A model generated the notes under the pieces. It searched no databases. It was given only the letters and a program-made list of their open reading frames with translations, and was not told the origin of the DNA. Source: Spongospora subterranea f. sp. subterranea (taxonomy: Eukaryota > Endomyxa: Phytomyxea > Phytomyxea > Plasmodiophorida). From it: DNA of 41,527 nucleotides. A program made the translations under genes and the position numbers. Positions 11,050 through 20,269 of the stretch are shown one piece after another (the first letter of the stretch is position 1; each line of letters begins with the position of its first letter). Location: assembly GCA_049724395.1 (NCBI GenBank), contig JAUGWO010000304.1, positions 1 to 41,527 on the forward strand. The letters run 5' to 3'.

Positions 11050-12005
11050 CTATTGTTTGTTCGGCAGCGGATTCAGCAATCCGTCAAAATAATCAAACAT
11101 ACAGTAAACAAAGGACACCAGATCGGCTGAAATCCCCTGATTTGTACACAATCTACCATTTTTGTTCGTGATCGATATCACAATGTTCGGTGTCGAACAT
11201 ATATTTCCTATATTCATCATTTCTTTTTTTCTCATAGATCGTCCCATCTGAACATCGCGGCAGTAGATGGGGCGCCATTTCGAAACGACCTGTTTGACGT
11301 TCCGTTGATTCCGCTCTGCAACACTTGCCGATACTTCATTGCACTGTTTGACGATTTGTGTCGTGCGCTAAGCATCGTATTACCTTCCTCACCTCCTTCC
11401 CAGATCGCCAGAAAATACGTCGTCTTACGATCTGAATGGCGCCCAAAGGGACCGTCGCGTTTGAACAGCATCAGACAGACTGATTTAAATCGCTCCTGAT
11501 ACGTTGAATACGAGATCAGTTCCGTAAATGAACACGGCCGAGATGGCGCTCTCATGTGTTCAGTTAGATTCTCTTTCGAGCAAAATAAAAATTTCGGCAA
11601 TGGCGGTCAGATGAACGAGACACAGCAAGTGTCGTATTGAACACAACTTGGGGACGTCGTTATCGGCCCATTGCATGAGAGTTACCGGGACGTGATCGTT
11701 TTTGCCCTCAATAATCCAAGATATCCCTTCAACAGTGCCATTATCGTTGACAATACACAGGTCGTAATTGATCGACTCGAATGATAACGAGCCGACCTCA
11801 TCCTCCCTCATAAACAGTTTAGACTCAATCAGGGTCATTGTCCATATAATCAAATCCCACACTGTGTTCTGGCTTATCAGATTGAAATCAGTTCCAATGG
11901 CGACAGTGGTGTATCGCCCTTTGGCACATAATCAGGGCCGGTCAATCTTGGTCTGCTTCACAGCATTTGTCAGCAACTCTGACTCCTTGGGATGACCCTT
12001 TCGCC
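11050..12005 (-). pseudogene. Crypton-type tyrosine recombinase, decayed
   Basis: Minus-strand frames give, in order, LFMREDEVGSLSFESINYD (about 11,800), WADNDVPKLCSIRHLLCLVH (about 11,650), SYSTYQERFKSVC, GPFGRHSDRKTTYFLAIWGG-like text (about 11,430; here IWEGG), ARHKSSNSAMKYRQ (about 11,360) and WRPIYCRDVQMGRSM (about 11,240). HxxRKT, ARHK and a following Tyr are the H-x-x-R, H and Y parts of a tyrosine recombinase site; the arrangement is that of Crypton DNA transposons. The protein is split over at least three frames and is inactive. Its upstream end abuts the left edge of segmental duplication B. Confidence 0.75.
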
Positions 12006-12279
12006 ACAGCAAGGGAGTGCCACTTTATTGTTGATCAGGGCGGAATAGATCTGGGATGTGAATTGCGACCGACGTCTTACTATCAACACGTTGATTGTGA
12101 TATATAATATCCTTGTGCTGGTGACCCAGATTAAATCAACACTACGAGTTATTATTCTTGATATCGACACGATAGACCTGCCAAATTCTGCCATTGTATT
12201 AGCCAGTCGTAAAGGGTCCAGCCGAACGGAATCTTTCCGTTGCCAGAATAGGAAGATTCAGTGGCGTTCTTAAACACAA

Positions 12280-12582
12280 CAATATGTTTGTAGTTATCTG
12301 CCCGCCAATATTGCTCTCATTAACAGATTAAACCAAACATGACAGGTTGAATGTCCTGTTTCCTACGACATTGGTTTCGATAATTAGTCAACACGTTATT
12401 GATCATGTAGTTGACCAACGCACCAATCACATGTTGAACTAAATCACATCAGGAAAGTTTGATAATCGGGCACCTTAACCCTGTGTATAACACCTAAAAC
12501 CGTTTGTCTGATCAGTGACTCTGAACTCATCCTTGGCCCATTGATGAACCGCCCAACTGTTGCGCCACATCACATTAGTTCA
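12280..12582 (+). promoter_or_regulatory. Conserved 5' flank of RWG copy B
   Basis: The roughly 300 bp before the start codon aligns with 32,450-32,734 in copy C, including a TATAACACCTAA(A/C)ACCGTT string about 85-100 bp before the ATG and a TGTTGCGCCACATC string just before it. Conservation may only reflect recent duplication; a promoter role is inference. Confidence 0.35.
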
Positions 12583-15111
12583 ATGAGTGTTCTCAAGTTG
12601 TTGGTATTGGTGGTGGTGGCGATCAGACAGACTCGATCTGTGATAACCGAACATGGTCATGGTTGGGACGAACGGCTTGATTCAGTTCAGGTCAATGCCG
12701 CTACACGAATCGCCTCCTCGACTTTATCGGTATGAAAGACGGAATGACGTTCAAAATTGCCAAATTCTGAGAGCATTGGTCCTGGAAGGAAACCATGTCG
12801 CAGGAGTGGGCCATGGTCAACACCAATACCAAAGATTTACACAATCGACTATTCGAATATTCGAAATTGGAGTCAAATTTGTTGGGAAGCAATTTTTTGT
12901 TGGCGTTGGATGTTTACAATATCAATCGTGTCGACCAGTTTGGTGGATGTTCTTCGATGAATGTAGCCGTTCAGTTGATCTTTATATAGAGATTCGGCTT
13001 GTTAAGTGCTTGTTCAGGAATTGGACTCGAGCCCGGTTTCGACGATTGACGAGTCCCAGATCAGTATCGAATCTCAACAATTGAGTCAAGAGGGCGAGAA
13101 CCCCCATTGCCTTATTGATCTAAATCGAATTCCTATTGATTCGGAAATTTTGCCGTCAAAAGGCTCTTTCGAGGATCTCGTGCCCGATAACAGAAACGAC
13201 CACCGGTTTGGTGAAAGTTCTCCGATGAATGTAGTCGTTCAGTTCATCTTCATATTGACATTCGGCTTGTTAAGTGCTTTTTTAGAAATGGGACTCGGGT
13301 ACGGGTTCGAAAATTGACGCGTCCCATATCAGTATCGATTCTCAACCGTTGATCCAACAGCGCGAGAACCTCGATTGCCTTATCGATTTGAATCGAATTC
13401 CTATTGATTCGGAAATATCACCATCAAAAGACTTTTTCGATAATCTCGTGCCCGATAAGAGAGACGCCCACAAGTTTGGTGACAGTTCTTCCAGAAACTT
13501 TGATGTTCAGTCCATGACCAAATTGTGTTTGGGTTTGCTAATTTCGTCTTAGGATTGGAACCCGAACACGAGTTCAAAGGGTGATTCATCCCGTATCAGT
13601 AGTGATGGTCAACAGTCAATTACAATCGTACAGGACAAAACTTTCCATTGCCGCATCGAAAATACCATTAATTCGAAACCCCAGCCTGTTGACGTTCGAG
13701 AAAATTTCATGCCAGTAAGAGATTGCCGATAATCGTGATCACCAATATCTTCTTATGGTGAAATAGGATAAATTTCGGCCACAAGCTCGCAAAATGGTTC
13801 ATTTTTGTAATTCCAAGTACTTGGCGGGATTGAGAGTGCTCTGTCGTCACCTAAACTGGGACCTAAATGAGGTCAAAGACTATAATAGCCTCTGTGTGTT
13901 TCTGGTCAGATCTCTGGTTCCCCGCTCTGTCTGGGATTTGATTATCACAAACGGTATTGTCTTTTTAGGGAAAGGAGACGAATCCTTGAACACGACAGTG
14001 TCCCCATGACGGAACAGATCATGAAACTACTGGTTCGCGAAAAGTCGGGGCGGAATAACGTTGAGGTCGGACAAAGCAGCATCGATGTTCCTGATCCAAA
14101 GCTCATTGGAAAGGCGACCAGCACCCCGGAAAGACTGATCCGAATTTCGAATTTTGTTTTGAAACTGGTCTCTTGCAGAAAATCGGGATGCAGTATTAGT
14201 CGTAAGGTGATTGATTGTTTCAAGTTCATCTGTATTCCCGTCCTTCAATGTCTTGTGCAATGTTGTGGCAAAGACATTGATCTTTTCCAGACACGTTGGG
14301 GAACGCTTTTCAAACACACTAATTTCAAAACGAAATGCTGCCCAGGTCTCAGATCAAATCATCACACCTGCGGTTACCAGATGACGAAAATCGTCAGAAA
14401 CCCTGACAACAGGTTTTCATTCGCCTTTTTTAGGAAACTGATTAACATTTGTGCTTTCAGAGACAAAGACTCCGGTTTATTGGATCTCAAAGCTCTTGTT
14501 GTTGCTGTCTCATCGTCAACAACCGCAGAAGAAAAACTCAAACTGTGCTGTGAATTCTACGAGAAATACCGATCAAGTGGCTCCATGGCCAAAAAGGTTC
14601 TTCAATCATATTATCACCATTCTCCGAAACCCATCTGGGGGTGCTTTGTTCATCACTGTGGCCAAGATATAAACGAATGGATTCGAAAATGGGGCGATCA
14701 ATTCGCACATTGGGAATTCAACAGGCGGAAATGTCATGGCTTAAAGTCCCTTCAATGCGGATCGATCGACCGACCATTTGATATTCCTGCAAGACATGAT
14801 CTTCGTTATAAATCAACTCGAGACCTCCTCCCAGCGATTTCTGAAATTCTCGAACAGTATGATAAGTTCGTGATTACGAAGACGGAACATTAATGAGATC
14901 GGCTAATCCGGATTTAACCTCTTTGATCAAAAAATCCCTTCGTCCTGTCAACAATTGTTTTCATCGTCATTGCGCTGGAAGTGTTGAGGAATTTGTTCGG
15001 AGATGGGGAGAATCAGTATTCTACACCACGTTCAGTCGCTATTACTGTCCTGGAACAATCAGAGAGGAACCTGATTTCTGTCCATATAATTCTCGGTCAT
15101 CCCAACCGTAG
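12583..15111 (+). pseudogene. RWG family copy B, full-length multi-exon cysteine-rich gene, probably disrupted
   Basis: Family not recognised. Proposed exons: E1 12,583-12,729 (signal peptide MSVLKLLVLVVVAIRQTRS), E2 12,789-12,962, E3 13,018-13,230, E4 13,286-13,504, E5 13,553-13,714, E6 13,767-13,904, E7 13,969-14,412, E8 14,461-15,111. All introns are GT..AG and 48-64 nt long; junctions E1 to E7 are phase 0 and E7/E8 is phase 2. E2-E5 are divergent copies of one exon. E7 holds module 1, E8 modules 2 and 3 (CGKD..RWG, CGQD..KWG, CAGS..RWG). The product would be secreted, about 700 residues. Lesions: one extra base near the start of E7 (about 13,983) relative to copy A, and 2 extra bases between modules 2 and 3 (about 14,885-14,892) that create a stop. 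The start is chosen because ATG plus a hydrophobic leader is conserved in copy C. Confidence 0.6.
12789..13714 (+). repeat. Four tandem homologous exons (E2-E5) in RWG copy B
   Basis: Exons of 174, 213, 219 and 162 nt are separated by introns of 55, 55 and 48 nt. E3 and E4 are close copies (SQQLSQE or SQPLIQQ, then CLIDLNRIPIDSEI, LVPD, FG). E5 (DGQQSI, FHCRIENTIN) and E2 (LHNRLFEYSKLES, RVDQFG) are diverged versions of the same pattern. All lengths are multiples of 3 and all junctions are phase 0, as expected for exon duplication that keeps the frame. The introns share a TTCGGCTTGTTAAGTG block before the acceptor. Confidence 0.7.
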
Positions 15112-15890
15112 ATATAGATTGACCCTCCAATCACTCAACAAACAAGATGAAGTCAAATAAAACTGATGGACTTTTGGTAGTTTCACAATGTTTATACGAC
15201 GATTCTGTTGTTCGTTTTCATATCAATTTTTTCTTTATAATTCCGTTGGATTCTGGCCAACATTGGCCGCCAGATACATGTGTGGATGCAACACCTCCCT
15301 CTCTATGAACTACATAGGCAATTCACACTCGATCAATGTCGATTGGTTTGTTATTGAGTCTAAACACCGACTTGTCGGAAAAATAATGGTAATGGGTTAT
15401 GAAATACGGATTGTGAGATGTTAAATATCCAGTCAACAATCACAATAAAAGCCAATGTTCTAAATTGACGATAACTGGCGAGGGAGTCTGTTGCCATATT
15501 TCACCTGGAGGACAACGGTCAAGGTATGATTCAAATAACACGAAATAACACGACATCGCCAACCACGACAGTATTTCTGAATCTGAATCGTCATCTCCAT
15601 TCAATGCGATTGGTCTCCCAACCTTTCCTCAGGTATGATCTAACCCAATGTCGCTGAAATCACGTTCCGAATTCCACGAACTTGTATCGCCGGGCTTCAT
15701 TGGTTCGTTCTCCTAATGGTGCACAACAAATGAGATTAGCGACCTGCTTTAATTGCAACAATCCAGATTGGTGATTCAGTTCATAATCCGTTCATATACG
15801 TGTTTGAGACGAAGAATTAGGTAATATGGCGATGTCCTGCCAGGGCAATTGAAACCATCACGAATAACAACGTCAAATGAACACATTTAG
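15112..15890. other. Downstream part of segmental duplication B
   Basis: Conserved with 35,302-36,062. Shared blocks include TATAATTCCGTTGG (about 15,237) and GAGGGAGTCTGTTGC (about 15,480). Open stretches are short and not clearly shared in frame between the copies. Confidence 0.5.
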
Positions 15891-16339
15891 TTGGACCTGT
15901 ATAGTGTTAACCGGTCTGTCGAAATCATTGAAGTCGCTGATCTGATCTGCCAGGAGTCCATGTGCCCATCATGGGACAACATCGGAAATGGTGAATCTCA
16001 GGAACGAATTTGGGGAAACAGATCTTTTACAGGTCTTATTGGTAATAGGTTGGTCAAGATCTACTATTTACTTCGGGGCGCCATCAAATTTGTGTCTCCT
16101 TTTCCCTAGTTTTCATACAGTGAGAGATCTGTTGGACAAAGGGGTTGATCCATCTATAATGGACAATGTTCAAACTAATTTGATAAACCAGTGGCCTTGA
16201 ACTGCATTGTTGTGCTGCTCTTTAGGCAGATTTCACTCGGTCCACGGTTGGAACAAAGTGGAGTTCGGTTTGTCGTCAAATACATATTGCAGATGCGAAA
16301 GGGGACACAGTGCAATTGTGGATCATCCCGTGAATGAAC
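15891..16339. other. Intergenic, nothing recognised
   Basis: One 72-codon plus-strand open stretch (15,891-16,109) has no recognisable motif. Confidence 0.35.
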
Positions 16340-17190
16340 GGGTTCACTTTAAGAACAGGGACCAATGATTATCACGCCGCCATTGCTCATCAACCATGTT
16401 GCCAGGGACCAAACACTGATCATAACCCAATCAAAATTGATGCGGCCATTGGTTCTCTTATTACAGACATTAACGCGGCCATTGACCATCTCCAGTGTCA
16501 TTTTCAAAAGGAGACCTTGATAGCCCTCACGACCTCACGACTTGGTCGATATTTTTGGGTGCCAGTTGGCGCTGAATAAAATTGAATTGCTCAGACAACG
16601 TCCGAGGTCGAGAACGTTGAAACCTGGCTGTTAGGAAGCTGAAATGTCAAATGGATATCAAAACCGCCTTTCTTCGAGTCATTGATGAATAACTGATTGG
16701 CAGAGCGTCGATATGAGGCCTGGCATTGTCTAGTTGGATATGAATGGACCCGTGGCCATTTCGACCGAATTGCAGGCAGACTTAGTAATTTCAGATCACG
16801 TGTTTTGTTGACGGCCTTAATGGGTTTAGTGACAATAGTTCCAACCGGACGGCTCGTCCTCTTGGCTGGTTCTTGATAGACAGATTGGAGAAATGAATCA
16901 GGGTTTTGGTAAATCATTGGTTTCTAGACCGGACTCATCGTGGTCGACCCACGATCGCCCCATGAACATGACATTCGTAATGGGTCGCTTGCTCTTACAC
17001 GCGTAGCTCACGATCATCGGAAGCCAGGTGAAAACGTGGTGAATTTTGGGTCACCACAAGTAATCTTCATGGACAGCATCAATTCACGAATCATCAACTA
17101 TTCCAACTGTTCACAATGACATAAAAAACATGAAAATCTCATCGATATGCACCACATTCATCATATCATTGAGAACTGTGGATCAGTTGA
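16340..17190 (-). pseudogene. Tc1/mariner transposase remnant 1
   Basis: Reading leftwards: NVVHIDE (first catalytic Asp region, about 17,150), KRPITNVMFMG (about 16,965), EPAKRTSRPVGTIVTKPI (about 16,860), LPAIRSKWPR (about 16,760), IHIQLDNARPH (second catalytic Asp, about 16,730), LTFQLPNS (about 16,650) and APKNID (about 16,550). This is the order of a mariner-like DDE transposase. The NSPD catalytic position has changed and the blocks lie in several frames, so it is dead. Confidence 0.75.
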
Positions 17191-17269
17191 CAAATTTACC
17201 AGAACTTCAACCTTGCCACTTGATCCTTGCATGCACCGTGGATGCGGTTAGATTCACAGCACATCCATG

Positions 17270-17620
17270 AGATGTGGCTCAATATTGACCCAAACTTCAC
17301 ACCGTAATCACCTGGCTTCTGATGAGAGTGAACCATATCGTACACGTGTACGAGCAAGCGATTCATTACAAAGGTCATGTTCATGGCGGCCGTGGGTCGA
17401 CCAGGACGGGACCGATCTAGAGCCCATTGGTTCACCGGAAACCTTATCCGTTATTCTCAACTACAGGTTTCAACTTAAACAATATCGCCATGTTATAATA
17501 TCAGTGAACAGTTCCCTCGTTGGAGGAACTGCAAAAATCGACCCATGCGGTAACGGCAACAGACAGAGCGTGACGGAGTCCGTGACTTGTCCGGCTGTCA
17601 TTTGTTGGCCGGTTGAGGAG
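17270..17620 (+). pseudogene. Tc1/mariner transposase remnant 2, inverted relative to remnant 1
   Basis: Plus-strand text SKRFITKVMFMAAVGRPG (about 17,350) and a following NRP..GN..SVTESVT block match the same part of the mariner transposase as remnant 1. At the DNA level 17,275-17,410 aligns with the reverse complement of 16,925-17,060. It ends just before the start codon of the TYW3-TYW2 gene, so it may lie in that gene's promoter region. Confidence 0.65.
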
Positions 17621-17638
17621 CAGCCTCTCTGGCTCGCA

Positions 17639-19189
17639 ATGGGTCTGGAAATATCGGATGTGGATCCTGGGTTTGATCAGCGTAAGCAGCAGATCTTGCG
17701 GTCGTTACGGGATGGGTCGGACGACCGTTCCCTAAGGGATCGGTCGACGCCCACATCGCCCATCTGCTGAACAGGATCAACGCCCACCGGGACTACATCA
17801 GCACGAGCTCGTGCTCCGGTCGGATCGCCATCTGCAGTCAGGCAGAGGGCCAGTCCAATCGCTGGATCCTCCTATCCCACGACCCGATCTCGTTCGACCA
17901 GCTCCGCTCCTCATTAGACGACTATTTCTCATCGGCCCATCAATCCGCCGCCGATTCCCTGAAACTCGTATTCGAGCCGTTCATCCTGGCGATCCAATGT
18001 CGCAGCTTATTGTCGGCCGGTCGACTATGGAAGGCGGGTCTAACGAGTGGCTGTCGGGAGTCGGGAATTCAGACCTCGTTCGAATCCGGTTCGCGAATCA
18101 TCGTGTCGATCCGCTGCTCTGTCCGTCTCGAACTCCCATTATCGATCGACCATCGCCTATCCGTTGATCAATCGTATTTACGCCCATCTCATCACCGTCA
18201 TCGATGGCAAATTCACCGCCAACGCTGGCAAAATCTCCAGTTTCACCAACTCCATCGAATCTGTATTAGTCGACGATCTCCCTCCTTCGTCTTCGGCGAA
18301 TCCAGTTCATTATTCGTTGACGACGCCAGTTCGCCATGTGAATGCAGTCGTGTCGGCATTGAGGCGTCTGGGCCCGAACGTGATGGATATTCGGGGCGGT
18401 CGGCGCATCCAATCCCTCCCCGCCCAGGACGCCACAATACCGATCACTGATCAGACGCGGGCGCTCCTGCAGCAATCGCCGTCGATCTGGGAGTCGTTGC
18501 AGGTCCCGTCCGATATTCCTTTGACTATCGTATCGACGTCGTCGTCCCCGGTTTCATTACCGCCGTCCAATCTAACCCCGGCCCGTCGCCTTCGCATGGC
18601 GATCGAGTCGTTGATCAGCGAATATCGCGCCCCGACGTCGCTACTGGACAATATCCCTGATAAATGGGAGATCTTGGGCGATCTCGCTCTATTACCTTCA
18701 TCGTCGTTCACCGACCCGTCCTGGTCAATGATCGATCAGGAACGACTGTGGAACGAGGTCGCCGACGCCATCCGTGTGAATCGCGTCGGTCGTCAAGCGC
18801 CGATCGACCCGTCCAGGAAGCGCCATAGCCGCGTGATTCTTTATCGTGGCGATAACGGTTGGGTTCGCCATAAAGAGAACGGCGTCCTGTTCGAACTCGA
18901 CGTCACCAAAAGTGAGCGCAATCTACGTTGCAAATCGCCCTCTGATTCTGATTCTGTTTTTAGCGATGTTTTCGTCTGGCAATGGCACCGAGCGAATCCG
19001 TATGGGGTCAATCTCTCGTCCCGAAGAAACCCTCGTCGATCTCGTAAGAAATGGCCCATCGTTCGTTCTGGGGGTCCTTTGCTGAAAGTTTCGCAACAGT
19101 TCTGTGGGATCGGGTATTTCTCGATCCCGGCGCTGGTTCATGGATCGGTTCAACACGCCCACCTATGCGAATTCTGCTTCTGGGAATGA
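17639..19189 (+). pseudogene. TYW3-TYW2 fusion, tRNA wybutosine synthesis; frame-damaged and 3'-truncated
   Basis: The N-terminal part is TYW3 (methylation of the tricyclic base on tRNA-Phe): FDQRKQQILRSL, KGSVDAHIAHLLNRI, STSSCSGRIAI, LVFEPFILAIQCRSL, SRIIVSIRCS. After a linker the TYW2 part (aminocarboxypropyl transferase using SAM) follows: IPDKWEILGDLALLP, ILYRGDNGWVRHKENG, DVTK, MFSSGNGTERIRMGSIS, then LVDL joined to FCGIGYFSIPALVHG (SAM motif I). Two introns fit exactly: 18,912-18,963 (52 nt) and 19,044-19,099 (56 nt). Two one-base shifts interrupt the TYW3 part, near 17,735 (one C missing by homology) and near 18,175. Similarity ends at CEF, followed by TGA (19,187-19,189), so about half the methyltransferase fold is missing. 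The start ATG at 17,639 directly precedes the TYW3 homology. The region is more GC-rich than its neighbours. Confidence 0.8.
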
Positions 19190-19565
19190 CTTGATTTGGG
19201 TCCAATAGGAGAGCCGTCAGAGCAACAGCATTCCAAACCGTGTGCTTTTCCACCTAATCCTCCACCACACTGAAACGTTGGATGGTCTGGTATGCGTCAT
19301 CGGCTGATGTCACCACCTTGATTGAGGCTTTGCGAGAGAAACTAGAGCATACACGGCCTCATTTGAAAAAAAAACTGGAGGAGTATCTTCATAGATATTT
19401 TAGCTATTGGACTCAAATCAAGTCATTCCAAGAAGCAGAATTCACCTCTGAAGCCTGTTGCTATACTCCTCCAGTTTTTTTTTTCAAATGAGGCTGTGTA
19501 TGCTCTAGTTTCTCTCGCAAAGCCTCAATCAAGGTGGTGACATCAGCCGACGACGCATACCAGAC
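19169..19565. repeat. Interleaved inverted repeats at the broken end of TYW2
   Basis: Arm pair 1: 19,285-19,386 against 19,463-19,565, about 102 bp and nearly identical as reverse complements. Arm pair 2: 19,169-19,208 against 19,404-19,443, 40 bp with three mismatches. The order is arm2, arm1, arm2', arm1', so the pairs interlock rather than nest. Pair 1 alone would give a long hairpin with a loop of about 76 nt. Function unknown; the layout suggests repeated template switching or a foldback rearrangement. Confidence 0.9.
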
Positions 19566-20269
19566 ACCCAACATATCTAAAAGTTGTTCAGTGGTTCACT
19601 AGTTGCCTTGTTTTGAACCACGCCGGCGAAGCATTTGTAGAGTGCGTCTAACCTGGCTCCTTCACTCGCATTCAGGGTCATCCTAGTAAATCGCTTTTTG
19701 AGAGAGCGCGAACAACAAGAATGCCTTCATCGGAAAGCTTGTCAACCGTATCCACTTTTATGAAGGGTCAGCATCTGATTGAACTTGCTCGAGCATGTAT
19801 TATGTAAACGACATTCTTTTAACACACATGCAATGGAGTATTTTCGAAGCACTCGCAGTGTTTTTGATGTTGACGCTTTCGACGTCTCGGGATATCATAG
19901 TTTAGCCAGTTTCCGAGAGATCCGATCGCCAGTCTTCTGTTGATCTATTTCAGGTGACCTACAGTTGATTGGTAAGTCTAAGCGACCACTGTGCAACATA
20001 ATTTCGCAATGATTTCAATAATTCAGTCGCTAATGTGCCAGTGTCCAACCAACTCGCGCGGTAGAAAAAAGCCACCACACAGTGTGGATGTACCGTCCCG
20101 AAACTGCGATGTACCGTACGAACAACGTCTACAGTCCCCCAAACCCCCGTGTCCCTATGGCTGAGGGGTTTTAGTGAGTCGGGTCATGGGATCAAGGGTT
20201 TGTCGTACAGTGGGTTTTTGACTGGTCGAGTGGATGATCCGCTGTCGCTGACGGACGAGACTCATTTCG
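19566..20269. other. Intergenic, upstream of HECT gene 1
   Basis: No assignable ORF, and no repeat shared with other parts of the window. It presumably contains the promoter of HECT gene 1, but I see no clear element. Confidence 0.4.

Larger units (their letters stand above)
12018..15890. repeat. Segmental duplication, unit B (about 3.9 kb)
   Basis: The whole stretch aligns colinearly with 32,098-36,062: 5' flank, RWG gene and about 780 bp downstream. Left edge: both copies share an ACTTTA(T/A)TGTTGATCAGG start. Right edge: both end near AACGTCAAAT, then B runs into unrelated sequence. Copy A (1 to about 1,450) is a third, partial member cut by the window start. The left edge abuts the Crypton remnant. 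Confidence 0.85.
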
